Below, in pieces: positions 26,474 to 36,500 of a DNA stretch of 64,000 nucleotides; the first letter of the stretch is position 1, and every line of letters starts with the position of its first letter. Source of the DNA: JAIBBG01 sp046304755 (lineage in GTDB: Bacteria; Bacteroidota; Bacteroidia; Flavobacteriales_D; Sanyastnellaceae); the NCBI GenBank assembly GCA_046304755.1, contig JBKCDO010000253.1:1-64000 (forward strand), in the 5' to 3' direction. The position numbers and the translations under genes were made by a program. Under the pieces are notes generated by a model. The model saw only the letters and a list, made by a program, of their open reading frames with translations, was not told where the DNA came from and did not search any database.

Positions 26474-29131
26474 ATGCGTCTTCGCATTGCTTTAATAGCA
26501 CTATTAACTTTATTACATCTGACGACATGGTCGCAGGCGGATATTTCGGTTACCGCATCATATAAGAACACGACGCTGACCGAAGTGCTGAGCTCATGGA
26601 GTCGCGATTACAATATAGATTTTGCTTTCGATAGTTATGAGCTGAGCAAATACAATTGCACACTCGAGTTTCGCAATGAGCCTCTTGATGAAGCGTTGTC
26701 GACACTGTTGTTCAATGCTCCCTTCGCGTTTCAACGACTGGATGATACCTATGTTATTTACCCTGTGGCTAAGGCTGCACCTGTTATGTCCTCTATCCAA
26801 ACGAATCGAAAAGTCATCTCCGGCACTGTCGTCGATGCGCTGTCCGGAGAAACGCTACCGTTCGCGGTTGTGGCGTTGAATGTCGATGGGAATAGCACCA
26901 CTTGTGATGAGTTCGGTAATTTTAGGTTGACCACAACAGAGAGCAATGCAGCAGAGATACTCTCGGCTGCCTATGTCGGATACGCAACAGCGCAATGGCC
27001 CTTGAGCATTATGAACGCGGAGAAACCGGTTCAACTTGCTCTTATTCCGCAGGCAACGATGCTCGGTGATGTGAAAGTTGAGGAAAGAAGAAATCAGTTC
27101 GGTTCTTTCATACCTGAGTTGCCGGGTGTTTTCATCAAGCCCGATGACATCCAAACACGCTATGGTTTGGGTGAAGCCGATTTGTTGCGCATTGCTCAGC
27201 AGCAGCCCGGCGTATCGGGGTCACTGGAAATGAGCAATGGTCTTGTATTGCGCGGAGGAGCCTCAGACCAGAGTCTTTTACTCATGGATGGATTCACGAT
27301 CTATCATCAAGATCATTTCTTTGGAATGTTCTCTTCGGTCAATGCTTATGCGGTGAAATCGATGCGCTTGCAAAAGGGCATTACGGATGTTGAATTAGGT
27401 GGACGCGCATCAGGCGCGCTCGAACTGTGGGGCAAAGAGGGCGACTTACGGAAGGCATCGGGAAGAATCGAATGCGGCACCTTGAGTATTTCCGGTGCTG
27501 TTGAAGCGCCGCTCGATTCGAGCGGAAAGGCATCCGTGTTCATTTGTGGGAGAAGATCACTGACAGGATTATTTCAATCCAATGTTTATCGGGAATTGTT
27601 CAACACGCTATATTCGGGTGCCGTTGCCTATGGTGGTAACACCAAACTTGATGCATTCAATTTGAATTTTCAACCCAATGTCCTGTTTCAGGATATCAAT
27701 GCAAAACTGACTTATCACCCCGGATTGAAAACACGTATTCACCTCTCGCTGTACGCGTCGCGCGATGATATGGATTTTGCTTACGCTGACACTTCTTCCA
27801 GCCAGTTAATCGATGTAACCGATGTTCGATACAGTGATGAGACAAACAAAATGAATCGCGGTCTAGCGCTGCGATGGCAGCAACGATACAGTGATCGATT
27901 GCAGTCAAACACAACCATTGGTTTTTCATTGTTCGAGGGAAATTACTTTTCAACGGATTCGATTACCAATAACTTATTTCTGCTGGATACAAACCAGTTC
28001 AGCGCGCGTGAAATCAGTTTGCGCGATTGGTCTGTAAAGCACCATTGGCTTTGGAGTTTGGATAAGCATGAATGGAAGGGAGGCCTTGCATTGAATAGCA
28101 TTCTCACTTCAGATCGCTTACGGTCTTCCCTAACTGCAGCGGAAAAAGAACGTCGAACTGCAAACGTTATCACACTGTTTGCCGGCGATACATGGCGCCC
28201 TAACAAATGGTGGAGCATGCAGTTTGGTGGCCGTCTGAATTATTTCCAAGAAGGCCGCAAGCTTTACACAGAGCCCCGCATTGTTCTAATAAGGCAAGCG
28301 TTTTCGAATCAACTGACCTTGCGATTGACTGCGACGCAATCGGTTCAATTTATTCAACGCACCGGCAGTCAGAACCTGTATCAGAATACGCCGGACGTGT
28401 GGCAGCCGGCCCAAGATGAAATTCCGGTGTTGACATCGCGCCAATTGTCGTTGGGTGGTATTTGGACGGCAAACCAATTTACGCTGGATGTTGAAGGGTA
28501 TCGCAAATGGAATAAGGGCCAAGTCACCAACGCACCATCCTTTGATTTGAATGCCGGTGCGGGCGGCGGATTAACAACCGTCATTGGTGATGCAGATATC
28601 GTCGGGGTTGACGTACAGTTGAACTTGAAGACGCAAAATCATTCACTGATCTTGGCCTATGGGTGGATGCAGGCAAATGCACATTACACAGACATATCGC
28701 CGACAACAATTTCCGAGACCTATTATCGCAATCATGAAGTCAAAATGAATTATTCCTGGCGAAAAAGAGGATGGAGCATGTCATTGCTTCAGATCATATC
28801 GGATGGCGCTCCCTACACTGCGCTCGCAGGTTTCTATAGCTTCGATTTGCCTGGGGCAACAGATCGTGTGCTTCCGGTTGCGGGAGGCCCCAATGCTTCG
28901 CGAACGCCTTGGTATGTTAGAACGGATATCGTCGCAGGATATGAATGGAATTGGGGTGCGCACCGCATGACACTTCACGGTGCTATCTACAATGTGCTGA
29001 ATCGAACCAATAGTCGGGGCGTGCAGTACACCGTTGTTCCAAAAAATAATCCTGCGGGCTATACTGTTAATGAGCGCTCAATTCAGATGATTGGGCGAAT
29101 GCCTTCTGTCCATTTAAGTTGGCAGTTTTAA
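26474..29131 (+). CDS. TonB-dependent receptor with STN signalling domain
   Basis: 885 residues. A signal peptide (about 1-21) is followed by an STN domain (about 22-100, LTEVLSSWSRDYNIDFAFDSYEL... YVIYPV), which in FecA-type receptors contacts the FecR anti-sigma factor. A carboxypeptidase-regulatory-like domain (about 115-195, ISGTVVDALSGETLPFAVV), a plug (about 210-330, LRGGASDQSLLLMDGFTIYHQDHFFG) and a large barrel follow, ending VHLSWQF. It imports an unknown ligand across the outer membrane using TonB energy and reports it to the sigma/FecR pair. No SusD-type protein is next to it. It sits in an operon with the sigma factor, and its stop overlaps the next start by one base (TAATG). Confidence 0.92.
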   Translation: MRLRIALIALLTLLHLTTWSQADISVTASYKNTTLTEVLSSWSRDYNIDFAFDSYELSKYNCTLEFRNEPLDEALSTLLFNAPFAFQRLDDTYVIYPVAKAAPVMSSIQTNRKVISGTVVDALSGETLPFAVVALNVDGNSTTCDEFGNFRLTTTESNAAEILSAAYVGYATAQWPLSIMNAEKPVQLALIPQATMLGDVKVEERRNQFGSFIPELPGVFIKPDDIQTRYGLGEADLLRIAQQQPGVSGSLEMSNGLVLRGGASDQSLLLMDGFTIYHQDHFFGMFSSVNAYAVKSMRLQKGITDVELGGRASGALELWGKEGDLRKASGRIECGTLSISGAVEAPLDSSGKASVFICGRRSLTGLFQSNVYRELFNTLYSGAVAYGGNTKLDAFNLNFQPNVLFQDINAKLTYHPGLKTRIHLSLYASRDDMDFAYADTSSSQLIDVTDVRYSDETNKMNRGLALRWQQRYSDRLQSNTTIGFSLFEGNYFSTDSITNNLFLLDTNQFSAREISLRDWSVKHHWLWSLDKHEWKGGLALNSILTSDRLRSSLTAAEKERRTANVITLFAGDTWRPNKWWSMQFGGRLNYFQEGRKLYTEPRIVLIRQAFSNQLTLRLTATQSVQFIQRTGSQNLYQNTPDVWQPAQDEIPVLTSRQLSLGGIWTANQFTLDVEGYRKWNKGQVTNAPSFDLNAGAGGGLTTVIGDADIVGVDVQLNLKTQNHSLILAYGWMQANAHYTDISPTTISETYYRNHEVKMNYSWRKRGWSMSLLQIISDGAPYTALAGFYSFDLPGATDRVLPVAGGPNASRTPWYVRTDIVAGYEWNWGAHRMTLHGAIYNVLNRTNSRGVQYTVVPKNNPAGYTVNERSIQMIGRMPSVHLSWQF

Positions 29132-29856
29132 TGAGAAAGTTGATTTACATAACACTGCTATTTTCTTCTTGCACCGGTGCATGGGAGGAGGAATCTCCCA
29201 CTAATCCCTGTGCGCTATATGCAGTGTTTGAGGCCGGCCAAACGCCAACTGCAGACATCGTCTGTGCATACTCCGGTGCGACAGAGGTCAATCGGCTCGA
29301 GTGGTTGTGGACCGATGGCAGTAGTAGTCCGTTTGTAGAATTGGATAATCATTGGGAACTTAGTAGCAATCGACTGCCCCAGCCGGGCGAATCAGCGGTA
29401 CTGAGCTGGGAGAGCGCAGAAGGTACCACAGATGTCCCGTTGCAATTCCCGCCGCAAATCGACTTGGAATCCCAGAGTGCGGACACCCTGCTATTGGCGT
29501 TGGATGAGTCTGTTGATATTCAATGGACCGACCTCGGAGAGGATTATGAGTATGTGCTCTCTCTTGAGTGCATTGAAGTTAAACCGGAGCCTATCAGTCA
29601 GCAGGCCGGCAATTTTAACACAGTTCATGCAGGACCTCAGCTGGGCAATTCCTTATCCCTTGAGGCGCAGAATTTTACATTCAGAGGAGCTCATCGCCTT
29701 GTGATTTATGCGTTAAATCGGGCATTCACCTCTGTTTATTTCGATGATCCAAGCGATATTCGCGGCCTCCTAAAAATGCCGACAGGCAATCTAACGGGGG
29801 TGAACGGCTATGTGATGTGCGTTACAACCCTTGAAGTTCAGATAGTCGTCGAATAA
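29131..29856 (+). CDS. Lipoprotein linked to the TonB receptor (DUF4249-like?)
   Basis: About 241 residues from ATG 29131, which overlaps the receptor stop. A short signal ends in a lipobox (LLFSSC, Cys 13). The mature protein is rich in Glu, Asp and Ser with many short beta strands. Its position directly after a TonB receptor resembles Bacteroidota DUF4249 lipoproteins, but I cannot confirm the family. It may be the surface-exposed binding partner of the receptor, in the place a SusD-like protein would occupy (inference). The alternative start at 29119 lies within the receptor gene and gives a poorer signal sequence. Confidence 0.6.
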   Translation: MRKLIYITLLFSSCTGAWEEESPTNPCALYAVFEAGQTPTADIVCAYSGATEVNRLEWLWTDGSSSPFVELDNHWELSSNRLPQPGESAVLSWESAEGTTDVPLQFPPQIDLESQSADTLLLALDESVDIQWTDLGEDYEYVLSLECIEVKPEPISQQAGNFNTVHAGPQLGNSLSLEAQNFTFRGAHRLVIYALNRAFTSVYFDDPSDIRGLLKMPTGNLTGVNGYVMCVTTLEVQIVVE

Positions 29857-29870
29857 TTTTTTTGAAAAAG

Positions 29871-29894
29871 GTAGGGTGAAGGATTACTTAGTGG
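29871..29894 (+). promoter_or_regulatory. Candidate ECF-type promoter/operator before fecR
   Basis: GTAGGGT followed by GGATTACTTAGTGG in the 62-base gap before fecR. The core TACTTAGTGG recurs at 30792-30801, after fecR. A GGGT-type upstream element and a separate downstream element fit an ECF promoter, but this is inference. Confidence 0.35.
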
Positions 29895-29918
29895 TATGAA
29901 CTGCGGATTCGTCCGAAA

Positions 29919-30746
29919 ATGAACAAATACAACGACATATTAAACAATTGGGAAGCACCTGAGGGCAAGTCAAATGAACAAGCCTGGTCGGAACTTCAAA
30001 ACCGATTGAATCGTGCGCCAAAGGCGGAGGCCAAGGTGATTCGCTTCAGTTGGAAACCAATGGTGTCGGTAGCCGCAGCTGCGGCGGTCATTGTTGGTCT
30101 CATTCTATTCTGGCCCAATCAGACCTTACAACAAGTGGCCACAACTGTTGGTCAGCATCAAACTGTCACACTTCCCGATGCCTCATCAGTCGAATTAAAT
30201 GCCGCCTCAACGATTGAGTATGCCGCCTCCTGGTCTGATGAGCGTGAAGTAAAACTTTCAGGACAAGCTTTTTTTGAAGTCGTCAAGGGCGGAAAATTTG
30301 AAGTGGTCACACCACAAGGAGTTGTGGAGGTTTTGGGTACCTCGTTCGATGTATTCGCCCGTGATAATGCATTTGAAGTTTCTTGCAGAACCGGTAAGGT
30401 GCGCGTCGCCGCCAATGGTGGTGAGGTGGACATCGTTCCCGGTTTACGCGCCACACTTGTCAACGGCAAACTGGAAGTGAGTGAATTCGATTTGGCGCTG
30501 GCCGATTGGCGTTCAGGAGAATTCCACTATCAAGATACTCCACTGAACAAGGTGTTTGAGGAAATCGAGCGTCAATTCAATGTGAAGGTTCAATTGCCCG
30601 ATGTGAGCAAGAGGTACTACACAGGAAGGTTTAACACCAAAGATTTGAATGAGGCTCTGCAGCTGATTTGTCTTCCGATGGGATTGCAATTTGAAGTGAA
30701 GGATACAACCGTATTGATTAGCGAAAAGACAAGCAACGAACGTTAA
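29919..30746 (+). CDS. FecR-family anti-sigma / transmembrane regulator
   Basis: 275 residues. The cytoplasmic N-terminus (1-45, with a short QAWSELQNRL helix) should hold the sigma factor. One membrane helix lies near 47-66 (VSVAAAAAVIVGLILFW). The periplasmic FecR domain (about 72-175) shows the typical QHQTVTLPDASSVELNAASTIEY and LSGQAFFEV elements. The C-terminus (about 195-275, YQDTPLNKVFEEIERQFNVKV... VKDTTVLIS) is the STN-like module that can contact the receptor's STN domain. The unusual point is its place: after the receptor and lipoprotein, not between sigma and receptor. A candidate promoter precedes it. Confidence 0.9.
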   Translation: MNKYNDILNNWEAPEGKSNEQAWSELQNRLNRAPKAEAKVIRFSWKPMVSVAAAAAVIVGLILFWPNQTLQQVATTVGQHQTVTLPDASSVELNAASTIEYAASWSDEREVKLSGQAFFEVVKGGKFEVVTPQGVVEVLGTSFDVFARDNAFEVSCRTGKVRVAANGGEVDIVPGLRATLVNGKLEVSEFDLALADWRSGEFHYQDTPLNKVFEEIERQFNVKVQLPDVSKRYYTGRFNTKDLNEALQLICLPMGLQFEVKDTTVLISEKTSNER

Positions 30747-30788
30747 AATTGTTCGACTGCACAACTTTTCGAAGTCAAAACAGTTTTT

Positions 30789-30801
30789 GGATACTTAGTG
30801 G
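30789..30801 (+). promoter_or_regulatory. Second copy of the ACTTAGTGG motif
   Basis: GGATACTTAGTGG, almost identical to GGATTACTTAGTGG before fecR (one-base difference in length). It stands about 108 bases before a strong terminator, so it could start a short transcript. Very weak as a stand-alone call. Confidence 0.3.
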
Positions 30802-30844
30802 CGAAACATGATTTCGCACATCAACAAGTAAGTAACACACGGCT

Positions 30845-30862
30845 GAAGCATTCCGATGCTTC
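30845..30862 (+). other. Perfect hairpin in the fecR-queA-like intergenic region
   Basis: GAAGCAT, loop TCCG, ATGCTTC: seven perfect pairs with a short loop. It lies between the ACTTAGTGG motif and the terminator. It has no T run, so it is not itself a terminator and could be part of a structured leader or small RNA. Confidence 0.5.
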
Positions 30863-30897
30863 AATTAGTATAGTTAGTTTTAGTTAAGGTTTAGAAT

Positions 30898-30929
30898 TAT
30901 GGCCGAAAACGTTCGGCCATAGTTTTTTT
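30898..30929 (+). terminator. Terminator after fecR
   Basis: TATGGCCGAA pairs with TTCGGCCATA around the loop AACG, then seven T. The next ATG is at 30957. Confidence 0.9.
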
Positions 30930-30956
30930 AACCCAATCCATGTTTTCTTTTGCGCC

Positions 30957-32177
30957 ATGAATCCCAAGGAAATCACCATCGACGATTTCGATTACCCACT
31001 ACAGGATGATAAAATTGCCAAGTACCCACTGGCTGTTCGCCATGAATCGAAATTGCTGGTCAGTGATTCAAACAGTATTGTCGACGCGCATTTTTTGAAT
31101 TTGCCGCAATACCTCAGCCCCGATGATTTGATCATCATCAATAATACCCGTGTCATTCCTGCACGTTTGCACCTGTTCAAAGAGACCGGAGGTATGGTCG
31201 AAATCTTTTGTTTAGATCCCGTCAACCAAGCCCATCAAGACGCCATGTCAGCACGTTCAGGTGTACGCTGGAAATGCCTGGTAGGCGGTGCAAAAAAATG
31301 GAAGGATGGCCAATCGTTGTCTTTACAAATAGAGATTGATGGTGCTGATTTGCTTTTACAAGCCTATAATCACGGCCGCACCAATGATGCATTCATCATC
31401 GAGTTCTCGTGGAACGATAGTCGTTTCGTGTTCTCACAAATCCTGGACGCAGCGGGCCGTATTCCCCTTCCTCCGTATTTCAATCGCGAAGCGGAACTGT
31501 CGGATATCGAACGCTACCAAACGATTTTCGCGAAGTATAAAGGTTCAGTCGCTGCGCCTACGGCTTCCTTGCATTTCACCGATGAAGTATTCGACGCGTT
31601 GCATCATAAGGGTGTGCAATTGGAGGAGATTACCCTGCACGTGGGGGCAGGCACGTTTAAACCGGTGAGCGATGGCGCTTTGGGAAATCACGAAATGCAC
31701 GACGAATGGTTCAGCGTACCGCTTCATGTCATCAAACGACTGCGCAATAAAGACTATGGTCGTTTGATTGCAGCCGGCACTACCGCTATGCGGACGCTGG
31801 AATCCCTCTATCCAATTGGTGTGAAATTGTTGAACCGGGCAAAGAGTGACGCTTACGACACACTCATGCTTGGACAATGGGAAGTCTATGATATGCCTTC
31901 GTCAATCAGTCGGGAGGAAGCCTTTGATGCCATCATTCATCACATGGAGGAACATCAACTCGAAAACCTCTGTGCGACATCAGCCTTGTTGATTGCACCC
32001 GGGTTCGCATTTCAATGTTGTCATGGTATCATCACGAATTTCCATCAGCCCAAGAGCACCCTGCTGGTGTTGGTCACAGCTTTTGTCGGAGAGCGCAGAA
32101 AACAGATTTACGACCACGCCTTGAAAAGCGATTACCGCTTCTTGAGCTACGGTGACAGCTCACTGCTTTGGCGATGA
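30957..32177 (+). CDS. QueA-family paralogue (S-adenosylmethionine:tRNA ribosyltransferase-isomerase-like)
   Basis: 406 residues, about 55 longer than the other QueA protein in this window (38322-39374). It keeps many family signatures: LIIINNTRVIPARL, YQTIFAKYKGSVAAPTASLHFT, HVGAGTFKP, and ITNFHQPKSTLLVLVTAFVG. The middle has a divergent stretch (VGGAKKWKDGQSLSLQIEIDG) and two Cys-containing segments near the C-terminus (LENLCATSALLIAPGFAFQCCHG). QueA transfers the ribosyl part of SAM to preQ1 in tRNA, giving epoxyqueuosine. Two genes are present here, so one may have a different substrate. It converges on the ABC permease gene. Confidence 0.85.
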   Translation: MNPKEITIDDFDYPLQDDKIAKYPLAVRHESKLLVSDSNSIVDAHFLNLPQYLSPDDLIIINNTRVIPARLHLFKETGGMVEIFCLDPVNQAHQDAMSARSGVRWKCLVGGAKKWKDGQSLSLQIEIDGADLLLQAYNHGRTNDAFIIEFSWNDSRFVFSQILDAAGRIPLPPYFNREAELSDIERYQTIFAKYKGSVAAPTASLHFTDEVFDALHHKGVQLEEITLHVGAGTFKPVSDGALGNHEMHDEWFSVPLHVIKRLRNKDYGRLIAAGTTAMRTLESLYPIGVKLLNRAKSDAYDTLMLGQWEVYDMPSSISREEAFDAIIHHMEEHQLENLCATSALLIAPGFAFQCCHGIITNFHQPKSTLLVLVTAFVGERRKQIYDHALKSDYRFLSYGDSSLLWR

Positions 32178-32178
32178 T

Positions 32179-33423
32179 CTAAACAGAACGCATTGCTTCC
32201 ACAGGATTCAAGCGAGAGGCTTTTATCGCAGGGATCACGCCGGCCACAACACCGACCGTAACGGAAATGACAATTCCACCAATAATGCGTGATAGCGGAA
32301 GAATAAAATTGAAGTCAATCACTGCACTTAATCCTAATACCACTAGCCAAACCATCAGCAGACCAACAGCTCCGCCAATGATGCACAAGGAGATGGACTC
32401 AAACAGGTATTGAATGAGGATGAAGTAATTTTTCGCCCCCAGCGATTTTTGAATACCGATAAGGGGTGTTCGCTCGGCTACCGATACGAACATAATGTTG
32501 GCAATGCTGAACGCTCCAACCAGAATAGCGAAGATGCCTATCACCATCCCCACAATGTTGAAGACAGAAATGATGCTGTCCACAATCTCATTAATCATGG
32601 AGGATTCAATCACGGAGAAATCTTTATCCCCACCTGGCTTGATGCGGCGAACCTCGCGAAAAGCACCAATGACTTCGTCACGCAGTTGGTTGTTGGTGAT
32701 GCCTTGTTTGGCTTTGATTAGAATCTTGGTGTCTTCACTTTGCGGCGGAATTAATCGTGTGGCAAATTGAAAGGGCATCATCACCGCACGGTCGAAGCCA
32801 TCACCGAAGAGCGATGTCCCTTCTTTGGCAAAAACGCCAATCACCACCACCTTCAATCCTGCAATTTTCATCTCCTTTCCCAGCGGAGAATCCATCCCGA
32901 AAAGCTGCTGCTTCACGAGCTGACCGATAATGGCGAAGTTCTTCCCCGCTTCACATTCAGCAGGGGTGAAGTAGCGACCTTCGACAATGTCCAGCGCAAT
33001 GGTTGATCGGTAGTTGTACGTCACGGCCACAATGCCGGCATCGGCTAAGCTGTTGTTCTGGTACCCCGCTGTTCCACTGGAACCCGCTTCAAACGCTAGC
33101 GCGTCAGCATAGGACAAGCGCTCTTCCAGGTTGGTCATGTCGCGCAGCGCCGGCGGACGACGTCGCATGTACTTCCACCATTCGTAGTCTTCAGCGCCAT
33201 CCTCCGGACCGAATGGCCATTTTTGGATGAACAATACATCTGATCCAATGGTGTCGAAACTCGATTTCATCTCGGCTTCCATACTGTCCACCACGCTTAA
33301 CACGAAAATGATAGAGAAGATGCCAATGGTAACCCCCAAGAGCGAAAGCACCGTGCGCAACCGATTAGTGTTGAGCGCATGCAAGGCAAACAGAAAACTC
33401 TCTCGCAGAATATTGAGGATCAT
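32179..33423 (-). CDS. MacB/FtsX-type ABC transporter permease
   Basis: 414 residues. An N-terminal membrane helix (about 20-42, LSLLGVTIGIFSIIFVLSVV) is followed by a periplasmic MacB-type core domain (about 45-270), then three C-terminal helices (about 275-400, FtsX fold). The end, IKASRLNPVEAMRSV, is the usual coupling-helix closing of these permeases. MacB-type permeases use ATP-driven mechanical movement rather than substrate transport through a pore. No ATPase gene is adjacent, so the partner must be elsewhere. A TAGCTTCG box lies 4 bases before the ATG at 33423 (33428-33435, minus strand). Confidence 0.88.
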   Translation of the reverse strand: MILNILRESFLFALHALNTNRLRTVLSLLGVTIGIFSIIFVLSVVDSMEAEMKSSFDTIGSDVLFIQKWPFGPEDGAEDYEWWKYMRRRPPALRDMTNLEERLSYADALAFEAGSSGTAGYQNNSLADAGIVAVTYNYRSTIALDIVEGRYFTPAECEAGKNFAIIGQLVKQQLFGMDSPLGKEMKIAGLKVVVIGVFAKEGTSLFGDGFDRAVMMPFQFATRLIPPQSEDTKILIKAKQGITNNQLRDEVIGAFREVRRIKPGGDKDFSVIESSMINEIVDSIISVFNIVGMVIGIFAILVGAFSIANIMFVSVAERTPLIGIQKSLGAKNYFILIQYLFESISLCIIGGAVGLLMVWLVVLGLSAVIDFNFILPLSRIIGGIVISVTVGVVAGVIPAIKASRLNPVEAMRSV

Positions 33424-33510
33424 GCAGCGAAGCTAAGCATGGAATGGCAATGAAATTAATTCAAACTTCCCGCGTTAGCCTGATCTTGACCACTTGTTTC
33501 TTGCCGATTT

Positions 33511-36500
33511 TTGCTGCTAACCTTGATCCGGTATCGTGTTAAATATCTCCTTGTTGCCTGTTGTTTTCTTGCATCGTTGTGCACGGCCTTAGTGGCTGAA
33601 GGCCAATGGCGGCCTACTAAAACACGGCCGTTGGTCTGCACGTCCGATACGCTCTCGATAGATAGTATGGCTGTTTTTCCGGGATCACTCATTGTTGTGC
33701 TGCGCGGTGACACGGTTTCCAAAACTTCCTATTTCTTGAATGAAATGAAGGCTCAAGTGTCTCACGGCCCTTGGAAAATGGGTGATACACTATCTCTGAC
33801 CTATCGCACTCTTCCGTGGAAGGCGGGAGCGACCTTCTATAACAAGTCGACCTCCTTGATACAGTCAGCTAACACATCTAAAATTCAGCCCTACGTCATC
33901 GGATCTTCTGCCGAGATGTCATTCACTGATGATCAGGGGATTCAAAAAAATGGTTCGATTTCCCGTGGTGTGCTGTTCGGGAACAATCAGAATTTATCCG
34001 TCAACTCCACTCTCAACTTGCAGCTCAGCGGAAAGGTAAGTGAGGAAGTGAGCCTGCTCGCCTCTATTACCGACGACAACATTCCCATTCAACCCGCGGG
34101 CAATACGCAACAGCTGCAAGATTTTGATCAGGTGTTCATACAACTGTACAATCGAAACTCGAAAGTGATCGCAGGCGATTTTCAATTGCGCAATCCTACC
34201 GGTTATTTCATGCGGTATTTCAAACGTGCACAAGGATTGTACGCATCTACTACACGGGGTGACTCACTCACGGGTACTCGGTTCTCGATGGAGACGTCAG
34301 CTTCTGTTTCCAAGGGAAGATTCGCGCGTAACGTTATACAAGGTATAGAGGGCAACCAAGGCCCTTACCGATTGAAAGGCGCAGACAATGAGCTTTTCAT
34401 CATCGTGCTTTCGGGAACGGAGGTCGTCTACATCGATGGAAGAATACTGGAGCGTGGAATGGATAAAGATTACGTGATCGATTACAACGCCGCTGAAATC
34501 ACCTTTACGCCACGCAACCTTATCACCAAAGACCGACGAATCACAGTGGAATTTCAATATTCCGAAAGACGCTTCGCACGTCCGTTGTTGCAAGCCAATG
34601 TGCAATGGAAAAAAACAAAGTCAACCTCCTTCATTTCGGTTTATACCGAAGGCGATGCGAAGAATCAGCCGCTGCAACAGGCGTTATCGGAAGAAGATCG
34701 CGCCATACTGGCCGCAGGTGGTGACGATTTCCTTAGCGCCTATCGCCAGGGAGTCGATAGTGTGGGATACCGTAACAATGAAGTGCGCTATGCCAAAGTG
34801 GATAGCCTGGGATTTGACTCCGTTTGGGTGTTTTCCGAAGATTCAACAGTTGCGCATTACCGCATCAACTTCTCTTACGTTGGTCCGGGAAATGGTGATT
34901 ATGTCGAGGCAGGTTTCTCAGCCAATGGACGCATTTATCGCTGGATTCAGCCGATATTCAACGGAGTGACTTATACCAAGCAAGGGAGTTACGCGCCCAT
35001 CGTTTTGTTGTCTACTCCAAAAACCAATCAATTGGTTTCTGCCGGATATCAAACCAGGTTTGGAAAAAATGAACAGATGAAATGGCAAGTGGAAGGCGCC
35101 TTTTCACGGCAGGATCTCAACACATTTTCTACCCGTGATACCGGTGATGATTTAGGTTGGGCCGCGAAAAGTAACTGGTCCATTAATGATCGTGTTTTCA
35201 CGGCGGATTCTGCGCGTGTATTTATCGACACGACGAAAAATGTCGTACACGGTATACGGGCTTCGTATGAGTTTGCGCACCGCTACTTCAAACCTATCGA
35301 ACGATTTCGCGAAGTAGAGTTTCAACGTAACTGGAATTTAGGAACCGCACCGCTGACAGTTGATCAGCACATTGGTGGATTGACATGGGCTGTAGCAGGC
35401 AGGCGCTGGGGAAAGGTCATGTTGGGAAGCGACGTGCTGTTCATGCCGGATGATTATCGCGGAATGAAGGCAACTATCAACACCGCCATTAAGACAGCTT
35501 CGAAGTTTACAGCTGTCGCGAATGGGTCAGCGTTACAAACGGATGGAAGCGTGCAGTCGGTGTTCGTGCGCCATCGGGGCAAAATCACTCAGGATGTCGG
35601 TAAGCTGCGCTTCATGTTCACTGATGAGCATGAACGTAATTTGTTTCGCTCGGCAGACACCATTGAGAGTCGATCGTATGCGTTCTATGATTGGGAAGCC
35701 TCGGTTGGAACGGCCGATAGCGTGAAGCGCTCAGTGCGATTGTTCTACCGCGATCGCATCGATCGAAAGATTGACGGCTCGCTATTGCAAGGAGCCGCCC
35801 GCGCAGATCAATATGGCGCGCAGTTCTTGTTGCGCGGGATTAACGACAGCCGGTTCTCATTGCAAATCAGTAATCGCCGATTACGGGTTATCAATCCTGA
35901 GCTTTTCACTCAGGCACCGGAGAACACACTGGTCGGCAGATTGGAATACACTGCGAAATGGTGGAAAGGTTTCGTTCAAAGCACCACTTTTTACGAGGTG
36001 GGATCAGGGTTAGAACAGCGCAGGGAATTTATCTATCTTGAAGTGCCTGCCGGACAAGGCGTTTACGTATGGATTGATTACAACAACAATCAGGTGAAGG
36101 AGCTCAATGAATTCGAGGTGGCCGCTTTCAGTTATGAAGCGAATTACATCCGAACGTTTGTACAGAGCAATGATTATGTGAAGACCTATTCAAATCAATG
36201 GAGCGAGTCGATAGCTCTTCAACCGGCCCGCATCATCAAGGGTAAACGCAAGGCGGGAAAATTTATCGGTCGTTTCAGCGCTAATTCCACCTTTCGAATT
36301 GATCGCAAGACATCACGGGAAGATGACTGGAATCGCTTCAATCCGCTGTTGATTGGTATCAGTGATAGTGTTCTGCTAGCTACCAATGCGCTTTTGCGCA
36401 ATGTGGTATTCTTCAACAAGGCTAATCCCAAATTCGGATTGGATTACACACGGCAGACCAATCAAACCCGAAACCTCTTGAGCAATGGGTTTGAGAGTCG

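Noticed and set aside
30808..30831. 7-codon ORF (MISHINK) after fecR
   Set aside because: Too short to support as a peptide. Listed only as part of the possible small transcript.
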